Shown here: positions 35,682 through 45,187 of the stretch, in pieces | Numbering within the stretch: the stretch's first letter is position 1 | Layout of the letters: every line of letters starts with the position of its first letter | Assembly (NCBI RefSeq): GCF_022548875.1 | Contig: NZ_JAKZEW010000011.1 | Location: forward strand, 1 to 64,000 | DNA length: 64,000 nucleotides | From: Glycomyces sp. L485 | GTDB taxonomy: Bacteria; Actinomycetota; Actinomycetes; Mycobacteriales; Micromonosporaceae | Direction of reading: 5' to 3' | Notes under the pieces: model-generated | Databases searched by the model: none | What the model was told of the DNA's origin: nothing | The model's input: the letters and a program-made list of their open reading frames with translations, nothing else | Translations under genes and position numbers: made by a program

Positions 35682-36265
35682 AGTCGTTCTCGCGGCTGAC
35701 CCTGGTGCGCCACGCGCCGACCGCCGCGACCCGCCGCCACGCGTTCCCGCTCGACGAGCCGCTCGACGAGGCCGGTGAGACCGAGGCGAGCGGGCTGCGC
35801 GGCAGGCTCCGTGGCTCCGCGGCGGTCGCGGCCCCGGCCGCGCGGTGCCTCCGCACGGCCCTCCTCGCCGGATTCGAGCCGGTCGCGTCCGATCCCCGCT
35901 GGTCCGAACTGGACTTCGGGGACTGGGCCGGTTCGACTTTGAGCGAGATCGGCGACCGCGACCCCCGACGGCTCTCCGCCTGGCTCGACGACCCGCGATC
36001 GGCGCCGCCTGGCGGCGAGTCCCTTCTGTCGCTGCGCGAACGCGTCCGCGCGGCGCTCTCAGACCTCGCCGAGACCGTTGAGGACACCGTGGTGTTCACC
36101 AGCGGCGGCCCTGTCAAGGCCGCCGTCGCGGCCGTCCTCGACGCCCCCGACGCGGCATTCTGGCGGCTCGATGTGGCCCCCTGCTCGGTCACCGTCCTGC
36201 ACTGCCGCTCCGGGGTCTGGACGGTCCGATCCGTCAACGCCGACGCCGGCGGGGAGGGGAGATGA
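35678..36265 (+). CDS. Histidine-phosphatase family protein (CobC-like alpha-ribazole phosphatase)
   Basis: A 195-residue phosphoglycerate-mutase-fold phosphatase. The catalytic phosphohistidine motif is LTLVRHAPTAATRRH (RHA instead of the usual RHG), followed by RCLRTALLAGF, the acid-base region SELDFGDWAGSTLSEIG and the second His region VVFTSGGPVKAAVAAVL. The last site shows SGG where HGG is usual, so one catalytic His may be replaced. Location in the operon suggests removal of the 5'-phosphate of alpha-ribazole-P or adenosylcobalamin-P. The GTG start is within a GTGA overlap. Confidence 0.75.
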   Translation: MKSFSRLTLVRHAPTAATRRHAFPLDEPLDEAGETEASGLRGRLRGSAAVAAPAARCLRTALLAGFEPVASDPRWSELDFGDWAGSTLSEIGDRDPRRLSAWLDDPRSAPPGGESLLSLRERVRAALSDLAETVEDTVVFTSGGPVKAAVAAVLDAPDAAFWRLDVAPCSVTVLHCRSGVWTVRSVNADAGGEGR

Positions 36266-37227
36266 AGGCCTGGGGCATCGGCATCCTCGCCGGTTGCGCG
36301 GCCGACATGATGGTCGGCGACCCCCGGCGCGGCCACCCCGTCGCCGGATTCGGGCGGCTCGCAGCCGACGTCGAACGGCGCACCTGGCGAGATTCCCGGC
36401 TGGCCGGGTCCGTCCACACCGGAACCCTGGTGGCGGCCACGGCGCTGCTCGCCGTGGCCGCGGACCGCGCCGCGAAGCGCCGCCCCTGTGCCCGCGCCGC
36501 CATGGCGGCGGCCCTGACCTGGACCGTCGTCGGCGGACACTCTCTACGCCGCGAGGCCGCCGGAATCGCGGCGGCGATCGAGCACGGCGACCTCGACGAG
36601 GCCCGGAGGCGCCTGCCCGCACTGTGCGGACGCGACCCCGCGCACCTGAGCGAGACCGAGGTGGTGCGCGCCGCGGTCGAATCGGTAGCCGAGAACACCT
36701 CCGACGCCGTCGTCGCCCCGCTGTGGTGGGGCGCGATGGCCGGGCCCGCCGGGCTCGCGGCCTACCGCGCCGTGAACACCCTCGACGCGATGATCGGACA
36801 CAAGTCGCCGCGGTATCGCCGGTTCGGTTGGGCGGCCGCCCGACTCGACGACGCCGCCAACTGGATCCCGGCGCGCTGCGCGGCCGCTCTGGCGGTCGTC
36901 CTCGCGCCGGTCGTCGGCGGCTCCCCGGGCAGCGCCGCGCGGATCTGGCACCGAGACGGCGGCGCGCATCCCAGCCCCAACGCCGGGCAGGTCGAGGCCG
37001 CTTTCGCCGGGGCCCTCGACCGCACGCTCGGCGGCGGCGAGAACCGCTACCCCGGCCACACCGACACCCGGCCCGCGATGGGCGGGGGGCCCGCCCCGAA
37101 CGCGGCCGACCTGCGCCGAGCCGTCCGCCTCTCCGCGGCCGTGTCCGCCGCCGCCGCCGTCTGCGCGGCCGCAACGGCGTCAAGGCGACGCCCGCAGAGG
37201 GGCAAACGTGCCGGGAGGCTGCGATGA
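36262..37227 (+). CDS. cobD: Adenosylcobinamide-phosphate synthase CobD/CbiB
   Basis: A 321-residue membrane enzyme that attaches aminopropanol phosphate to adenosylcobyric acid. Family motifs are seen: MVGDPRRGHPVAGFGRL at the N-terminus, VESVAENTSDAVVAPLWWG, and VNTLDAMIGHKSPRYRRFG then WAAARLDDAANWIPAR. The C-terminal half has further hydrophobic segments and the GHPSPNAG-like AHPSPNAGQVEAA. It overlaps both neighbours by 4 nt (ATGA). Here cobD means the CbiB synthase, not the Salmonella decarboxylase. Confidence 0.92.
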   Translation: MKAWGIGILAGCAADMMVGDPRRGHPVAGFGRLAADVERRTWRDSRLAGSVHTGTLVAATALLAVAADRAAKRRPCARAAMAAALTWTVVGGHSLRREAAGIAAAIEHGDLDEARRRLPALCGRDPAHLSETEVVRAAVESVAENTSDAVVAPLWWGAMAGPAGLAAYRAVNTLDAMIGHKSPRYRRFGWAAARLDDAANWIPARCAAALAVVLAPVVGGSPGSAARIWHRDGGAHPSPNAGQVEAAFAGALDRTLGGGENRYPGHTDTRPAMGGGPAPNAADLRRAVRLSAAVSAAAAVCAAATASRRRPQRGKRAGRLR

Positions 37228-38786
37228 GCGGCGCGATCCTACTGGCGGGCACGGGCTCCGACGTCGGCAAGAGCGTCATCACGGCGGGCGTCTGCCGCCA
37301 CCTCAAACGCCGAGGGGTCTCGGTGGCCCCGTTCAAGGCCCAGAACATGGCGCTCAATGCGGCCGTCACCGTCGACGGCGGCGAGATCGGCCGCGCCCAG
37401 GCCGCCCAGGCCGCCGCCTGCGGCATCCCGCCCGAGACCGCCATGAACCCGATACTCATCAAGCCCACCGGCGAGCGCCACAGCCAGGTCGTCGTCATGG
37501 GCAGGCCCGCGTTCGACGCCGGCGCGCGCGACTACCACCGGCGCCGCACCGCCCTCCTTCCCGCTGTGCTCGACGCCCTCAACGACCTCAAAGGACGATT
37601 CGACGCCGTCGTCTGCGAAGGCGCCGGCAGCGCCGCCGAGATCAACCTGCGCCCGCACGACCTCGCCAACATGGGACTCGCCCGCGCGGCGAACATGCCC
37701 GTGCTGCTCATCGCCGACATCGACCGCGGCGGCGCCCTCGCCGCGCTCTACGGCACGCTCGCGCTGCTCGAACCCGACGACCAGGCGCTCATCGCCGGCT
37801 TCGTCATCAACCGCTTCCGAGGCGACCCGGCCGTCCTCGAACCGGGACTGGAACAGCTGCGCGAACTCACGGGCCGCCCGTGCCTCGGTGTCCTTCCGCA
37901 CCTGAACGGCCTCGACTTCGACGCCGAGGACTCCCTCGCCCTCGACCGGCCCCTTGCAGCCATTGCGCCACTGGGGTCCGACAGTCTGGCGGTGTCGGTG
38001 GTACGGCTGCCGCGCATCGCCAACTTCACCGATGTGGACGCGCTGGCCGCCGAACCCGGCGTGTCCGTGCGATTCACCGACTCCGCCGCCGAGGTCCGCC
38101 GCGCCGACCTGGTGGTCCTGCCCGGCACCAAGAACACCGTCGGCGACCTCGCCTGGCTGCGCGACAACGGCCTGGCCGAGGCGATCGCCGACCGCGCCGC
38201 GGACGGCGGCCCCGTCATGGGGATCTGCGGCGGCTACCAGATGCTCGGCCGAGCGATCACCGACGACGTCGAGTCGCGCTCCGGCACCGTGCCGGGTCTG
38301 AGCCTGCTCCCGGTGACCTGCCAGTTCGCCGAGTCCAAGACCCTCGCGATGCACACCGGCACCGCCCCGGGACTCGGCGGCGCGCCCGCCGGAGGCTATT
38401 CCATCCGCCACGGCCGCCCCACCGTCCACGACGGCCGGACCTGGCTGCGCGACGCCCACGGCCGCGACGAGGGCTGCGTGGTCGGATCGGTGTGGGGGAC
38501 CAGCTGGCACGGTGTCCTCGAACACGACGAGGCCCGTCGCGCCTTCCTGTCCATCGTGGCCGAGACCGCCGGACGCGAGTGGAAGCCCGGAGACGAGCCG
38601 TTCGCGGCCGTCCGGGAACGCCGCCTCGACCGCCTCGGCGACCTGGTCGCCGACCACCTCGACGTGAACGCGCTCGAAACGCTGCTGGCGGACGGCCCAC
38701 CGGCCGACCTGCCGATCGCACCGCCGGGCGGCGCACCCGCGCCGCGCGTCTGGACTGGGGGAGAAGACGAACACCATGCCAATTGA
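37224..38786 (+). CDS. cobQ: Cobyric acid synthase CobQ/CbiP
   Basis: A 520-residue glutamine-dependent amidotransferase that amidates positions b, d, e and g of the corrin ring. The N-terminal dethiobiotin-synthetase-like ATP domain has AGTGSDVGKSVITAGVCR and APFKAQNMALNAAV. The C-terminal glutaminase domain has the Cys motif VMGICGGYQMLG and the catalytic His in WGTSWHGVLEHD. GGGAGG lies upstream of ATG 37224, which overlaps the cobD stop. Length is normal for the family. Confidence 0.95.
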   Translation: MSGAILLAGTGSDVGKSVITAGVCRHLKRRGVSVAPFKAQNMALNAAVTVDGGEIGRAQAAQAAACGIPPETAMNPILIKPTGERHSQVVVMGRPAFDAGARDYHRRRTALLPAVLDALNDLKGRFDAVVCEGAGSAAEINLRPHDLANMGLARAANMPVLLIADIDRGGALAALYGTLALLEPDDQALIAGFVINRFRGDPAVLEPGLEQLRELTGRPCLGVLPHLNGLDFDAEDSLALDRPLAAIAPLGSDSLAVSVVRLPRIANFTDVDALAAEPGVSVRFTDSAAEVRRADLVVLPGTKNTVGDLAWLRDNGLAEAIADRAADGGPVMGICGGYQMLGRAITDDVESRSGTVPGLSLLPVTCQFAESKTLAMHTGTAPGLGGAPAGGYSIRHGRPTVHDGRTWLRDAHGRDEGCVVGSVWGTSWHGVLEHDEARRAFLSIVAETAGREWKPGDEPFAAVRERRLDRLGDLVADHLDVNALETLLADGPPADLPIAPPGGAPAPRVWTGGEDEHHAN

Positions 38787-41700
38787 CGGCTCCGCAAGCG
38801 TCGCCGACGCGACCATCCTGTTCCTCACCACCGCCGACACCGAGATCCTGGCCGCGGCCGGCGCGGTCGACCGGCTTCCCCAGGATGCCCCGAAGCTGCG
38901 GGCGCTCAACCCGGCCCGCGCGGGAGGCGACGAGGACTGGATCGACACGGCCCTGGCCGACGTCCAGGTCGTCGTCGCCCGACTACTCGGCGGCCGCGCG
39001 GCCTTCCCCGAACTCTTCGACCAGCTGCGCGAACGCTGCGTCAAAGCAGGCATTCCGCTCCTGGCGCTCTCCGGCGAGGGATCCCCGGACGCCGAGCTCA
39101 CCGCCCTGTCCACCGCCCCGACCGCCGCACTCGCCCAAGCCTTCGAATACCTGCGCCTCGGCGGGATCGACAACACCGAGCAGCTTCTGCGATTCCTGTC
39201 GGACACGCTGCTGCTCACCGGGCTCGGCTTCGAGCCGCCCATCGAGCTGCCCGACCACGGCGTCTACCATCCCCGTGAGGCCGACCCGCTCGCCGCCGTC
39301 GATCCCGAACGGCCGCTCATCGGCGTCGTCTTCTACCGCTCGCACCTGGTCAGCGGCAACACCGCGTTCGTCGACGCCCTCATCGACGCGATCGAAGCCC
39401 AAGGGGCCCAGGCCGTCGGACTGCACTGCTACTCGCTGCGGCCCGACGCCGACGGGAGCGTCGGCCTGCTGTCCATGCTCGATGAAGCCGGGGTGAAGCC
39501 CGACGCGCTGCTCGTCACCGTCCTGGCCATGGGAGGCGCCACCGCCGCCGACACGCCCACCTGGAAGGCCGAGGCGCTCCAGCGACTCGGCGTCCCGGTC
39601 ATCCAGGCGCTGGCCTCCACCGGATCTCGCCAGACCTGGGTCGACAGCGTCGCGGGTCTGTCCCCGATGGACACGGCGATGCAGATCGCGCTCCCCGAGT
39701 TCGACGGCCGCGTCATCGGCGTCCCCTTCTCCTTCAAGGAACTCACCGAGGACGACGAGCGCATCGGTGGCCCGGTGATCCGCTACGTCGCCGACGCCGA
39801 ACGCACCGAGCGCGTCGCGGGCATCGCTGCCGGCCACGCCCGCCTGCGCCGGGTCCCACACTCGGACAAGCGGATCGCTCTGGTCTTGTCGAACTACCCG
39901 ACCAAGCACAGCCGCATCGGCAACGGCGTCGGTCTCGACACCCCCGCCTCGTGCGCGGCGCTGCTGCGGCGCATGCGCGAGACCGGCTACGACCTCGGCG
40001 ACGTCGACCCCCGCCTGCTGGAGGACTCGGACGCGCTCATCCACGCCCTGATCGACCGGGGCGGCTTCGACGCCGACCTGCTCACCGACGCCCAACTCGC
40101 CGCCGCCGACGCCAAACTGCCCGTCGAGGACTACGCCGCCTGGTTCAAGCTCCTGCCCGACGACCTGCGCGAATCCGTTGAAGCCCAATGGGGCCCGCCG
40201 CCCGGCGAGGTCCTGCTCACCCCCGACGGACGCAACCTGGTCACCGCCACCCTCCGCATGGGCAACGTGGTCCTCGCGATCCAGCCGCCGCGAGGCTTCG
40301 GCGACGACCCCGTGGCGATCTACCACGACCCCGAACTGCCGCCCACCCATCAGTACCTGGGAGCGTACTGGTGGATCACCCGCGTCTTCGGCGCCGACGC
40401 GATCGTCCACGTCGGCAAGCACGGCACCCTCGAATGGCTGCCGGGCAAGGGCGTCGGCCTCTCGGCCACCTGCGCGACCGACGCCGCCCTGACCGACGTG
40501 CCGCTGTTCTACCCGTTCGTCGTCAACGACCCCGGCGAGGGCACGCAGGCCAAGCGCCGCGCCCACGCGGTCATCGTCGACCACCTGGTGCCCCCGATGA
40601 TGCGCGCCGAGACCTACGACGAGCTCACGAGACTGGAGCAGCTGCTCGACGAGCACGCCGAACTCGAACTGCTCGACCCGACCAAGCTCGCGGCCATCCG
40701 CGAGCAGATCTGGGCGCTGCTGGTCGAGGCGAACATCGCCCGCGAACTCGACGTCGAGGCCATGCCCGGCGAAGACGACTTCGGCGACCTCATCACCCAC
40801 GTCGACGGGCACCTGTGCGAGATCAAGGACCTCCAGATCCGCGACGGCCTCCACATCCTCGGCGCGCCGCCGGACGGCGAGCAGTTGCGCGGCCTGGTCA
40901 GGGCGATCCTGCGCCTGCCCCAAGGCGACACCCCGGGCCTGCGCTCCGTCGTCGCCGCCGAGTTCGGATTCGACGAGGCCGAACTGACTCGTGACGGCGG
41001 CGTCCGCGTCGAGGCCGACACCACCGCGCTGACCCGCCTCGCCCCCGGCCCGGCCGCCACCCGCGGCGACGTCCTCGACCGGCTCGACCACCTTACCGGC
41101 GCCATGGTGGAGGACCTGGCCGAGTCCGGCTGGGATCCCGAAGCCGACAATCAGATTGTCGACAATAGACTGAGGCGTTCCGCGCCGGCCGTCGCCGACG
41201 TGCTCCGCTTCGCCTGCACCGAGGTCGTGCCCCGCGTCCGCGCCTCCGCCGCCGAGATCGACCGGCTCCTATCGGCCCTCGACGGTCGGTACCTGCCGGC
41301 CGGACCCTCCGGTTCGCCCACCCGCGGACGCCTCGACGTGCTCCCCACCGGCAAGAACTTCTACTCCGTCGACCCCAAGAGCCTGCCGAGCCGCCTGTCC
41401 TGGGACGTCGGCGTCAAGCTCGCCGACGCGCTCCTCGCCACCCACGAGGAGCGGCGCGGGAGCCTGCCCGAGACCGTCGGCATCGTCGTGTGGGGCACCG
41501 CCAACATGCGCACGCACGGCGACGACATCGCCGAGATCCTCGCCCTGCTCGGCGTCCGCCCGGTCTGGCACGAGGAGACCCGCCGCGTCGTCGACCTTGA
41601 GGTCGTCGACCTCGCCGAGCTCGGCCGCCCCCGCATCGACGTCACCGTCCGCATCTCCGGCTTCTTCCGCGACGCCTTCCCGCACCTCGTGGCCCTCGTC

Positions 41701-42570
41701 GACCGCGCCGTGGAGACGGTCGCGGCACTGGACGAGCCGCTCGAAGCGAACTTCGTGCGAGCCCACGCCCTCGCCGACCTCGAACGGCTGCAAGCCGAAG
41801 GCATCACCGGCGCCGCGGCCCGGCGGCGATCGACCGCGCGGATCTTCGGTGCCAGGCCCGGCGCCTACGGGGCCGGACTTCTGCCGCTCATCGACGCCCG
41901 CAACTGGCGCGACACCGCCGACCTCGCCGAGGTCTTCACCGTCTGGTCCGGCCACGCCTACGGCCGCGGCCTCGACGGCGTCGAGGCGCACGACGACCTG
42001 CACGCCAACCTGCGGCGCGTCCAGGTCGCCGTGAAGAACACCGACACCCGCGAGCACGACATCCTCGACTCCGACGACTACTTCCAGGAGCACGGCGGGA
42101 TGATCGCCGCGATCCGCCACCTCACCGGGGCCGCCCCCGAAGCCTTCATCGGCGACTCCTCCGACCCGTCCCGCCCGGCCGCCCGCACGCTCGGCCAGGA
42201 GGTCGACCGGGTCTTCCGCTCCCGCGTGGTCAACCCGCGCTGGATCGCCAGCATGCGGCGCCACGGCTACAAGGGAGCCTTCGAACTCGCCGCCACAGTG
42301 GACTACATGTTCGGATACGACGCCACCGCGAACGTCGTGAAGGACTGGCAGTACGCCAAGGTCACCGAGTCCTACGTCCTCGACGAGGACGTGCGGGACT
42401 TCATGGAGGACTCCAACCCGTGGGCGCTGCACGGCATCACCGAGCGGCTCCTCGAAGCCGTCGAGCGGGGACTGTGGGCCGAACCCGATCCAGAGCTGCT
42501 CGACAAGTTGCGCCAGGCCCACCTCGACGCCGAAGGCGCGGTCGAGGACCGAGGAGAGGAACGAGCATGA
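38776..42570 (+). CDS. cobN: Aerobic cobaltochelatase large subunit CobN
   Basis: A 1264-residue protein, the usual size for CobN, which inserts cobalt into hydrogenobyrinic acid a,c-diamide with an ATPase partner. Conserved blocks include HVGKHGTLEWLPGKGVGLS, YPFVVNDPGEGTQAKRRAHA, DVTVRISGFFRDAFPHLVAL and VVKDWQYAKVTESYVLDEDV. It starts 11 nt inside the end of cobQ, with a GGGGGAGAA ribosome-binding site. It is followed directly by the AAA+/VWA ChlI-ChlD fusion that supplies the small-subunit functions, so separate CobS and CobT chelatase subunits are not needed. Confidence 0.95.
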   Translation: MPIDGSASVADATILFLTTADTEILAAAGAVDRLPQDAPKLRALNPARAGGDEDWIDTALADVQVVVARLLGGRAAFPELFDQLRERCVKAGIPLLALSGEGSPDAELTALSTAPTAALAQAFEYLRLGGIDNTEQLLRFLSDTLLLTGLGFEPPIELPDHGVYHPREADPLAAVDPERPLIGVVFYRSHLVSGNTAFVDALIDAIEAQGAQAVGLHCYSLRPDADGSVGLLSMLDEAGVKPDALLVTVLAMGGATAADTPTWKAEALQRLGVPVIQALASTGSRQTWVDSVAGLSPMDTAMQIALPEFDGRVIGVPFSFKELTEDDERIGGPVIRYVADAERTERVAGIAAGHARLRRVPHSDKRIALVLSNYPTKHSRIGNGVGLDTPASCAALLRRMRETGYDLGDVDPRLLEDSDALIHALIDRGGFDADLLTDAQLAAADAKLPVEDYAAWFKLLPDDLRESVEAQWGPPPGEVLLTPDGRNLVTATLRMGNVVLAIQPPRGFGDDPVAIYHDPELPPTHQYLGAYWWITRVFGADAIVHVGKHGTLEWLPGKGVGLSATCATDAALTDVPLFYPFVVNDPGEGTQAKRRAHAVIVDHLVPPMMRAETYDELTRLEQLLDEHAELELLDPTKLAAIREQIWALLVEANIARELDVEAMPGEDDFGDLITHVDGHLCEIKDLQIRDGLHILGAPPDGEQLRGLVRAILRLPQGDTPGLRSVVAAEFGFDEAELTRDGGVRVEADTTALTRLAPGPAATRGDVLDRLDHLTGAMVEDLAESGWDPEADNQIVDNRLRRSAPAVADVLRFACTEVVPRVRASAAEIDRLLSALDGRYLPAGPSGSPTRGRLDVLPTGKNFYSVDPKSLPSRLSWDVGVKLADALLATHEERRGSLPETVGIVVWGTANMRTHGDDIAEILALLGVRPVWHEETRRVVDLEVVDLAELGRPRIDVTVRISGFFRDAFPHLVALVDRAVETVAALDEPLEANFVRAHALADLERLQAEGITGAAARRRSTARIFGARPGAYGAGLLPLIDARNWRDTADLAEVFTVWSGHAYGRGLDGVEAHDDLHANLRRVQVAVKNTDTREHDILDSDDYFQEHGGMIAAIRHLTGAAPEAFIGDSSDPSRPAARTLGQEVDRVFRSRVVNPRWIASMRRHGYKGAFELAATVDYMFGYDATANVVKDWQYAKVTESYVLDEDVRDFMEDSNPWALHGITERLLEAVERGLWAEPDPELLDKLRQAHLDAEGAVEDRGEERA

Positions 42571-44579
42571 CCTACCCGTTCAGCGCCCTCGTCGGCCAGG
42601 AACGGCTCACCGCCGCGCTCCTGCTCGGCGCTGTCGACCCGCGCATCGGCGGGGTCCTCGTGCGCGGCTCCAAGGGCTCGGCCAAATCGACGGCCGTGCG
42701 CGGCCTCGCCGCGCTCCTGCCCGACATCGCCACCCGCGCCGGCTGCGGGTACAACTGCCCGCCCGACCATCCCGCCGAGCTGTGCCCCACCTGCGAGGAC
42801 GCACCGGTCCAGCACCGCCCGACCCCGCTGGTCGAACTCCCCGTCGGCGCCTCCGAAGACCGGCTCATCGGCTCGATCGATCTCGAACGCGCCCTCACCG
42901 ACCGGGTTCGCACCTTCCAACCCGGACTGCTCGCCCGCGCCCACCGAGGACTGCTCTACGTGGACGAGGTCAACCTGCTCGACGACCACCTCGTCGACGC
43001 GCTCCTCGACGCCGCCGCCATGGGCGTCAACCACATCGAACGCGAAGGCGTCTCGGCTCGCCATCCAGCGAGATTCCAACTCGTCGGCACCATGAACCCC
43101 GAGGAAGGCGAACTGCGACCGCAGCTGCTCGACCGGTTCGGCCTCACCGTCGAGACCGCCGCTCCCGCCGACGCATCCGACCGCGCCGAGGTGGTGCGCC
43201 GACGCCTCGCCCACGACGGCGACCCCGAGCGATTCGCCGACCGGTTCGCGGACGACGAGCGACTCCTGGCCGAGCGCCTGGTCGCGGCCCGGCGCCTCCT
43301 CGACCAGGTCGCGCTCACCGACGCGTGGCTGGTGAAGATCGCCGAGGTCTGCGCGGCGTTCGGCGTCGACGGGATGCGTGCCGACATCGTCACCGCCCGG
43401 ACCGCCACCGCGCTGGCGGCCTGGGACGGGCGCACCGATGTCACCCGTGCCGACGTCCGCGAGGCCTGCCTGCTCGCGCTCCCGCACCGCCGCCGCCGGG
43501 GACCGTTCGACGACCCCGGCATAGACGAGGACGAACTCGACCGCCTCCTCGGCGACGACGAACCCGAACCGCCCCGAGAAGGCCCCGACGACGACCCCGA
43601 CGACGGCGACGACCCCGACGAGACCGGGCCGACCCCGTCCGGACCGGGAGACCAAGGCCGACCGTCCGAACCGCAGGGCACGCCGCGGCACGGACCCGCC
43701 CCGCAGCCGTCCGAAGCGGACGCCCCCGGCGAGCGCCGGGACGACCTCGCCCCGGCGCCCTCGGGCCGCGTCGAAGCCCCGACCGAGACCCCGAGGTCGG
43801 CGAACCTCATCACCGCCCCGCAGCGCCGCCTCGGCGCCGCCGGCCGCCGCAGCCGGGGCCGGTCCCGCCGGGGAGCCGCCGTCCGGGCCAGGCCGCTCCG
43901 CGCCGGAGAGACGCCCCGCGCCGCCGACCTCGCCGCCTCGCCGACGCTCACAGCCGCCGCCGCGCGCTCCGGCCCGATCCAGGTCGGCCGGGCCGACCTG
44001 CGCCACTACGAACGCTCGGGGAAGCAGGGCCACCTCATCGTCCTGTGCGTCGACGCCTCCGGGTCGATGGGCGCCCGCCGCCGCATGGGCGCGGTCAAAG
44101 GCGCCGTCCGCGCCCTGCTGTTCGACGCCTACCAGCGCCGCGACCTGGTCTCCCTGGTCACCTTCCGCGGCAGGGACGCCGAGACCGTGCTGCCGCCGAC
44201 CGCGGGCGTCGAACTGGCCGAACGCCGCCTCGCCGTCCTGCCCACCGGCGGCCGCACCCCGCTCGCCGCCGGGCTTCTGCGAGCCGCCGACCTCGTCGAA
44301 CGCCATGCCCGACGCGACCCCGACCGACGCCCGCTCCTCGTCGCCGTCACCGACGGCCGCGCCAACGCCGGGCCCGACGCGGTCGACGAGGCCCACCGGG
44401 CCGCGAACCTCCTGGCCGCCAAGGACGTACCCGGCCTGGTCGTCGACACCGAATCCGGGTTCGTCCGCACCGGCCTGGCCGCCGAGCTGGCCCGCCACCT
44501 CGCCGCGCCCTGCGTCGAACTCGACCGGTTCGCCTCCGGCGATCTCGCCCGCACCATCCGCCTCGCCACCGGCCGTTGA
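42567..44579 (+). CDS. Putative cobaltochelatase ATPase, ChlI-ChlD fusion
   Basis: A 670-residue fusion. The N-terminal AAA+ ATPase has Walker A RGSKGSAKSTAVRG and Walker B RGLLYVDEVNLLDD, with the sensor stretch VGTMNPEEGELRPQLLDRFG. A four-Cys insertion (CGYNCPPDHPAELCPTC) in the AAA domain could bind a metal. A long acidic/Pro linker (about residues 325-440) leads to a von Willebrand A domain with the MIDAS motif CVDASGSMG. The layout is that of the chelatase ATPases found beside cobN in actinomycetes. It overlaps the cobN stop by 4 nt. Confidence 0.88.
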   Translation: MTYPFSALVGQERLTAALLLGAVDPRIGGVLVRGSKGSAKSTAVRGLAALLPDIATRAGCGYNCPPDHPAELCPTCEDAPVQHRPTPLVELPVGASEDRLIGSIDLERALTDRVRTFQPGLLARAHRGLLYVDEVNLLDDHLVDALLDAAAMGVNHIEREGVSARHPARFQLVGTMNPEEGELRPQLLDRFGLTVETAAPADASDRAEVVRRRLAHDGDPERFADRFADDERLLAERLVAARRLLDQVALTDAWLVKIAEVCAAFGVDGMRADIVTARTATALAAWDGRTDVTRADVREACLLALPHRRRRGPFDDPGIDEDELDRLLGDDEPEPPREGPDDDPDDGDDPDETGPTPSGPGDQGRPSEPQGTPRHGPAPQPSEADAPGERRDDLAPAPSGRVEAPTETPRSANLITAPQRRLGAAGRRSRGRSRRGAAVRARPLRAGETPRAADLAASPTLTAAAARSGPIQVGRADLRHYERSGKQGHLIVLCVDASGSMGARRRMGAVKGAVRALLFDAYQRRDLVSLVTFRGRDAETVLPPTAGVELAERRLAVLPTGGRTPLAAGLLRAADLVERHARRDPDRRPLLVAVTDGRANAGPDAVDEAHRAANLLAAKDVPGLVVDTESGFVRTGLAAELARHLAAPCVELDRFASGDLARTIRLATGR

Positions 44580-44590
44580 CAGGGGAAGAC

Positions 44591-45187
44591 ATGACCACCG
44601 AACGCAGCCAGTACGACGGCGCCACCGAAGGCGCCACCGCCGACACCCAGCCGAAGAGGCGCAAACGCGAGACGCCGCTGCTCATGGTCCACACCGGAAC
44701 CGGCAAGGGCAAGTCCACGGCCGCGTTCGGAATGATGATGCGCGCCTGGAGCCAGGAGTGGCCCATCGCGGTCTTCCAGTTCGTCAAGTCCGGCAAGTGG
44801 CGGGTCGGCGAGCAGGCCGCCGCCGAGAAGCTCGGCGGCATCGACTGGTTCAAGATGGGCGACGGCTGGTCGTGGACCAGCCGCGACCTCGCCGAGTCGG
44901 CCGACCTCGCCCGTGAGGGCTGGGAGGAGGTCAAGCGCTGCCTGGCCGAGGAGCGCTACCGCTTCTACCTGCTCGACGAGTTCACCTACCCCATGAAGTG
45001 GGGCTGGGTCGACACCGCCGACGTCGTCGAGACGCTGAAGCACCGTCCCGGCTGGCAGTACGTCATGATCACCGGCCGCGACGCCCCTGCCGAACTGGTG
45101 GACGCGGCCGATCTGGTCACCGAGATGACGAAGGTCAAGCACCCGCTCGACCAGGGCTGGCGCGGCCAGAAGGGCATCGAATGGTGA
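44591..45187 (+). CDS. cobO: Corrinoid adenosyltransferase CobO/BtuR
   Basis: A 198-residue ATP:cob(I)alamin adenosyltransferase of the CobA/BtuR type. The P-loop is MVHTGTGKGKSTAAFGMMMR, followed by VFQFVKSGKWRVGEQAA, FYLLDEFTYPMKWGWVD and YVMITGRDAPAELVDAADLV. The first 28 residues are a flexible polar/basic leader. AGGGGAAG precedes the ATG. It is the only gene of the operon that does not overlap the one before it (11-nt gap). Confidence 0.94.
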   Translation: MTTERSQYDGATEGATADTQPKRRKRETPLLMVHTGTGKGKSTAAFGMMMRAWSQEWPIAVFQFVKSGKWRVGEQAAAEKLGGIDWFKMGDGWSWTSRDLAESADLAREGWEEVKRCLAEERYRFYLLDEFTYPMKWGWVDTADVVETLKHRPGWQYVMITGRDAPAELVDAADLVTEMTKVKHPLDQGWRGQKGIEW

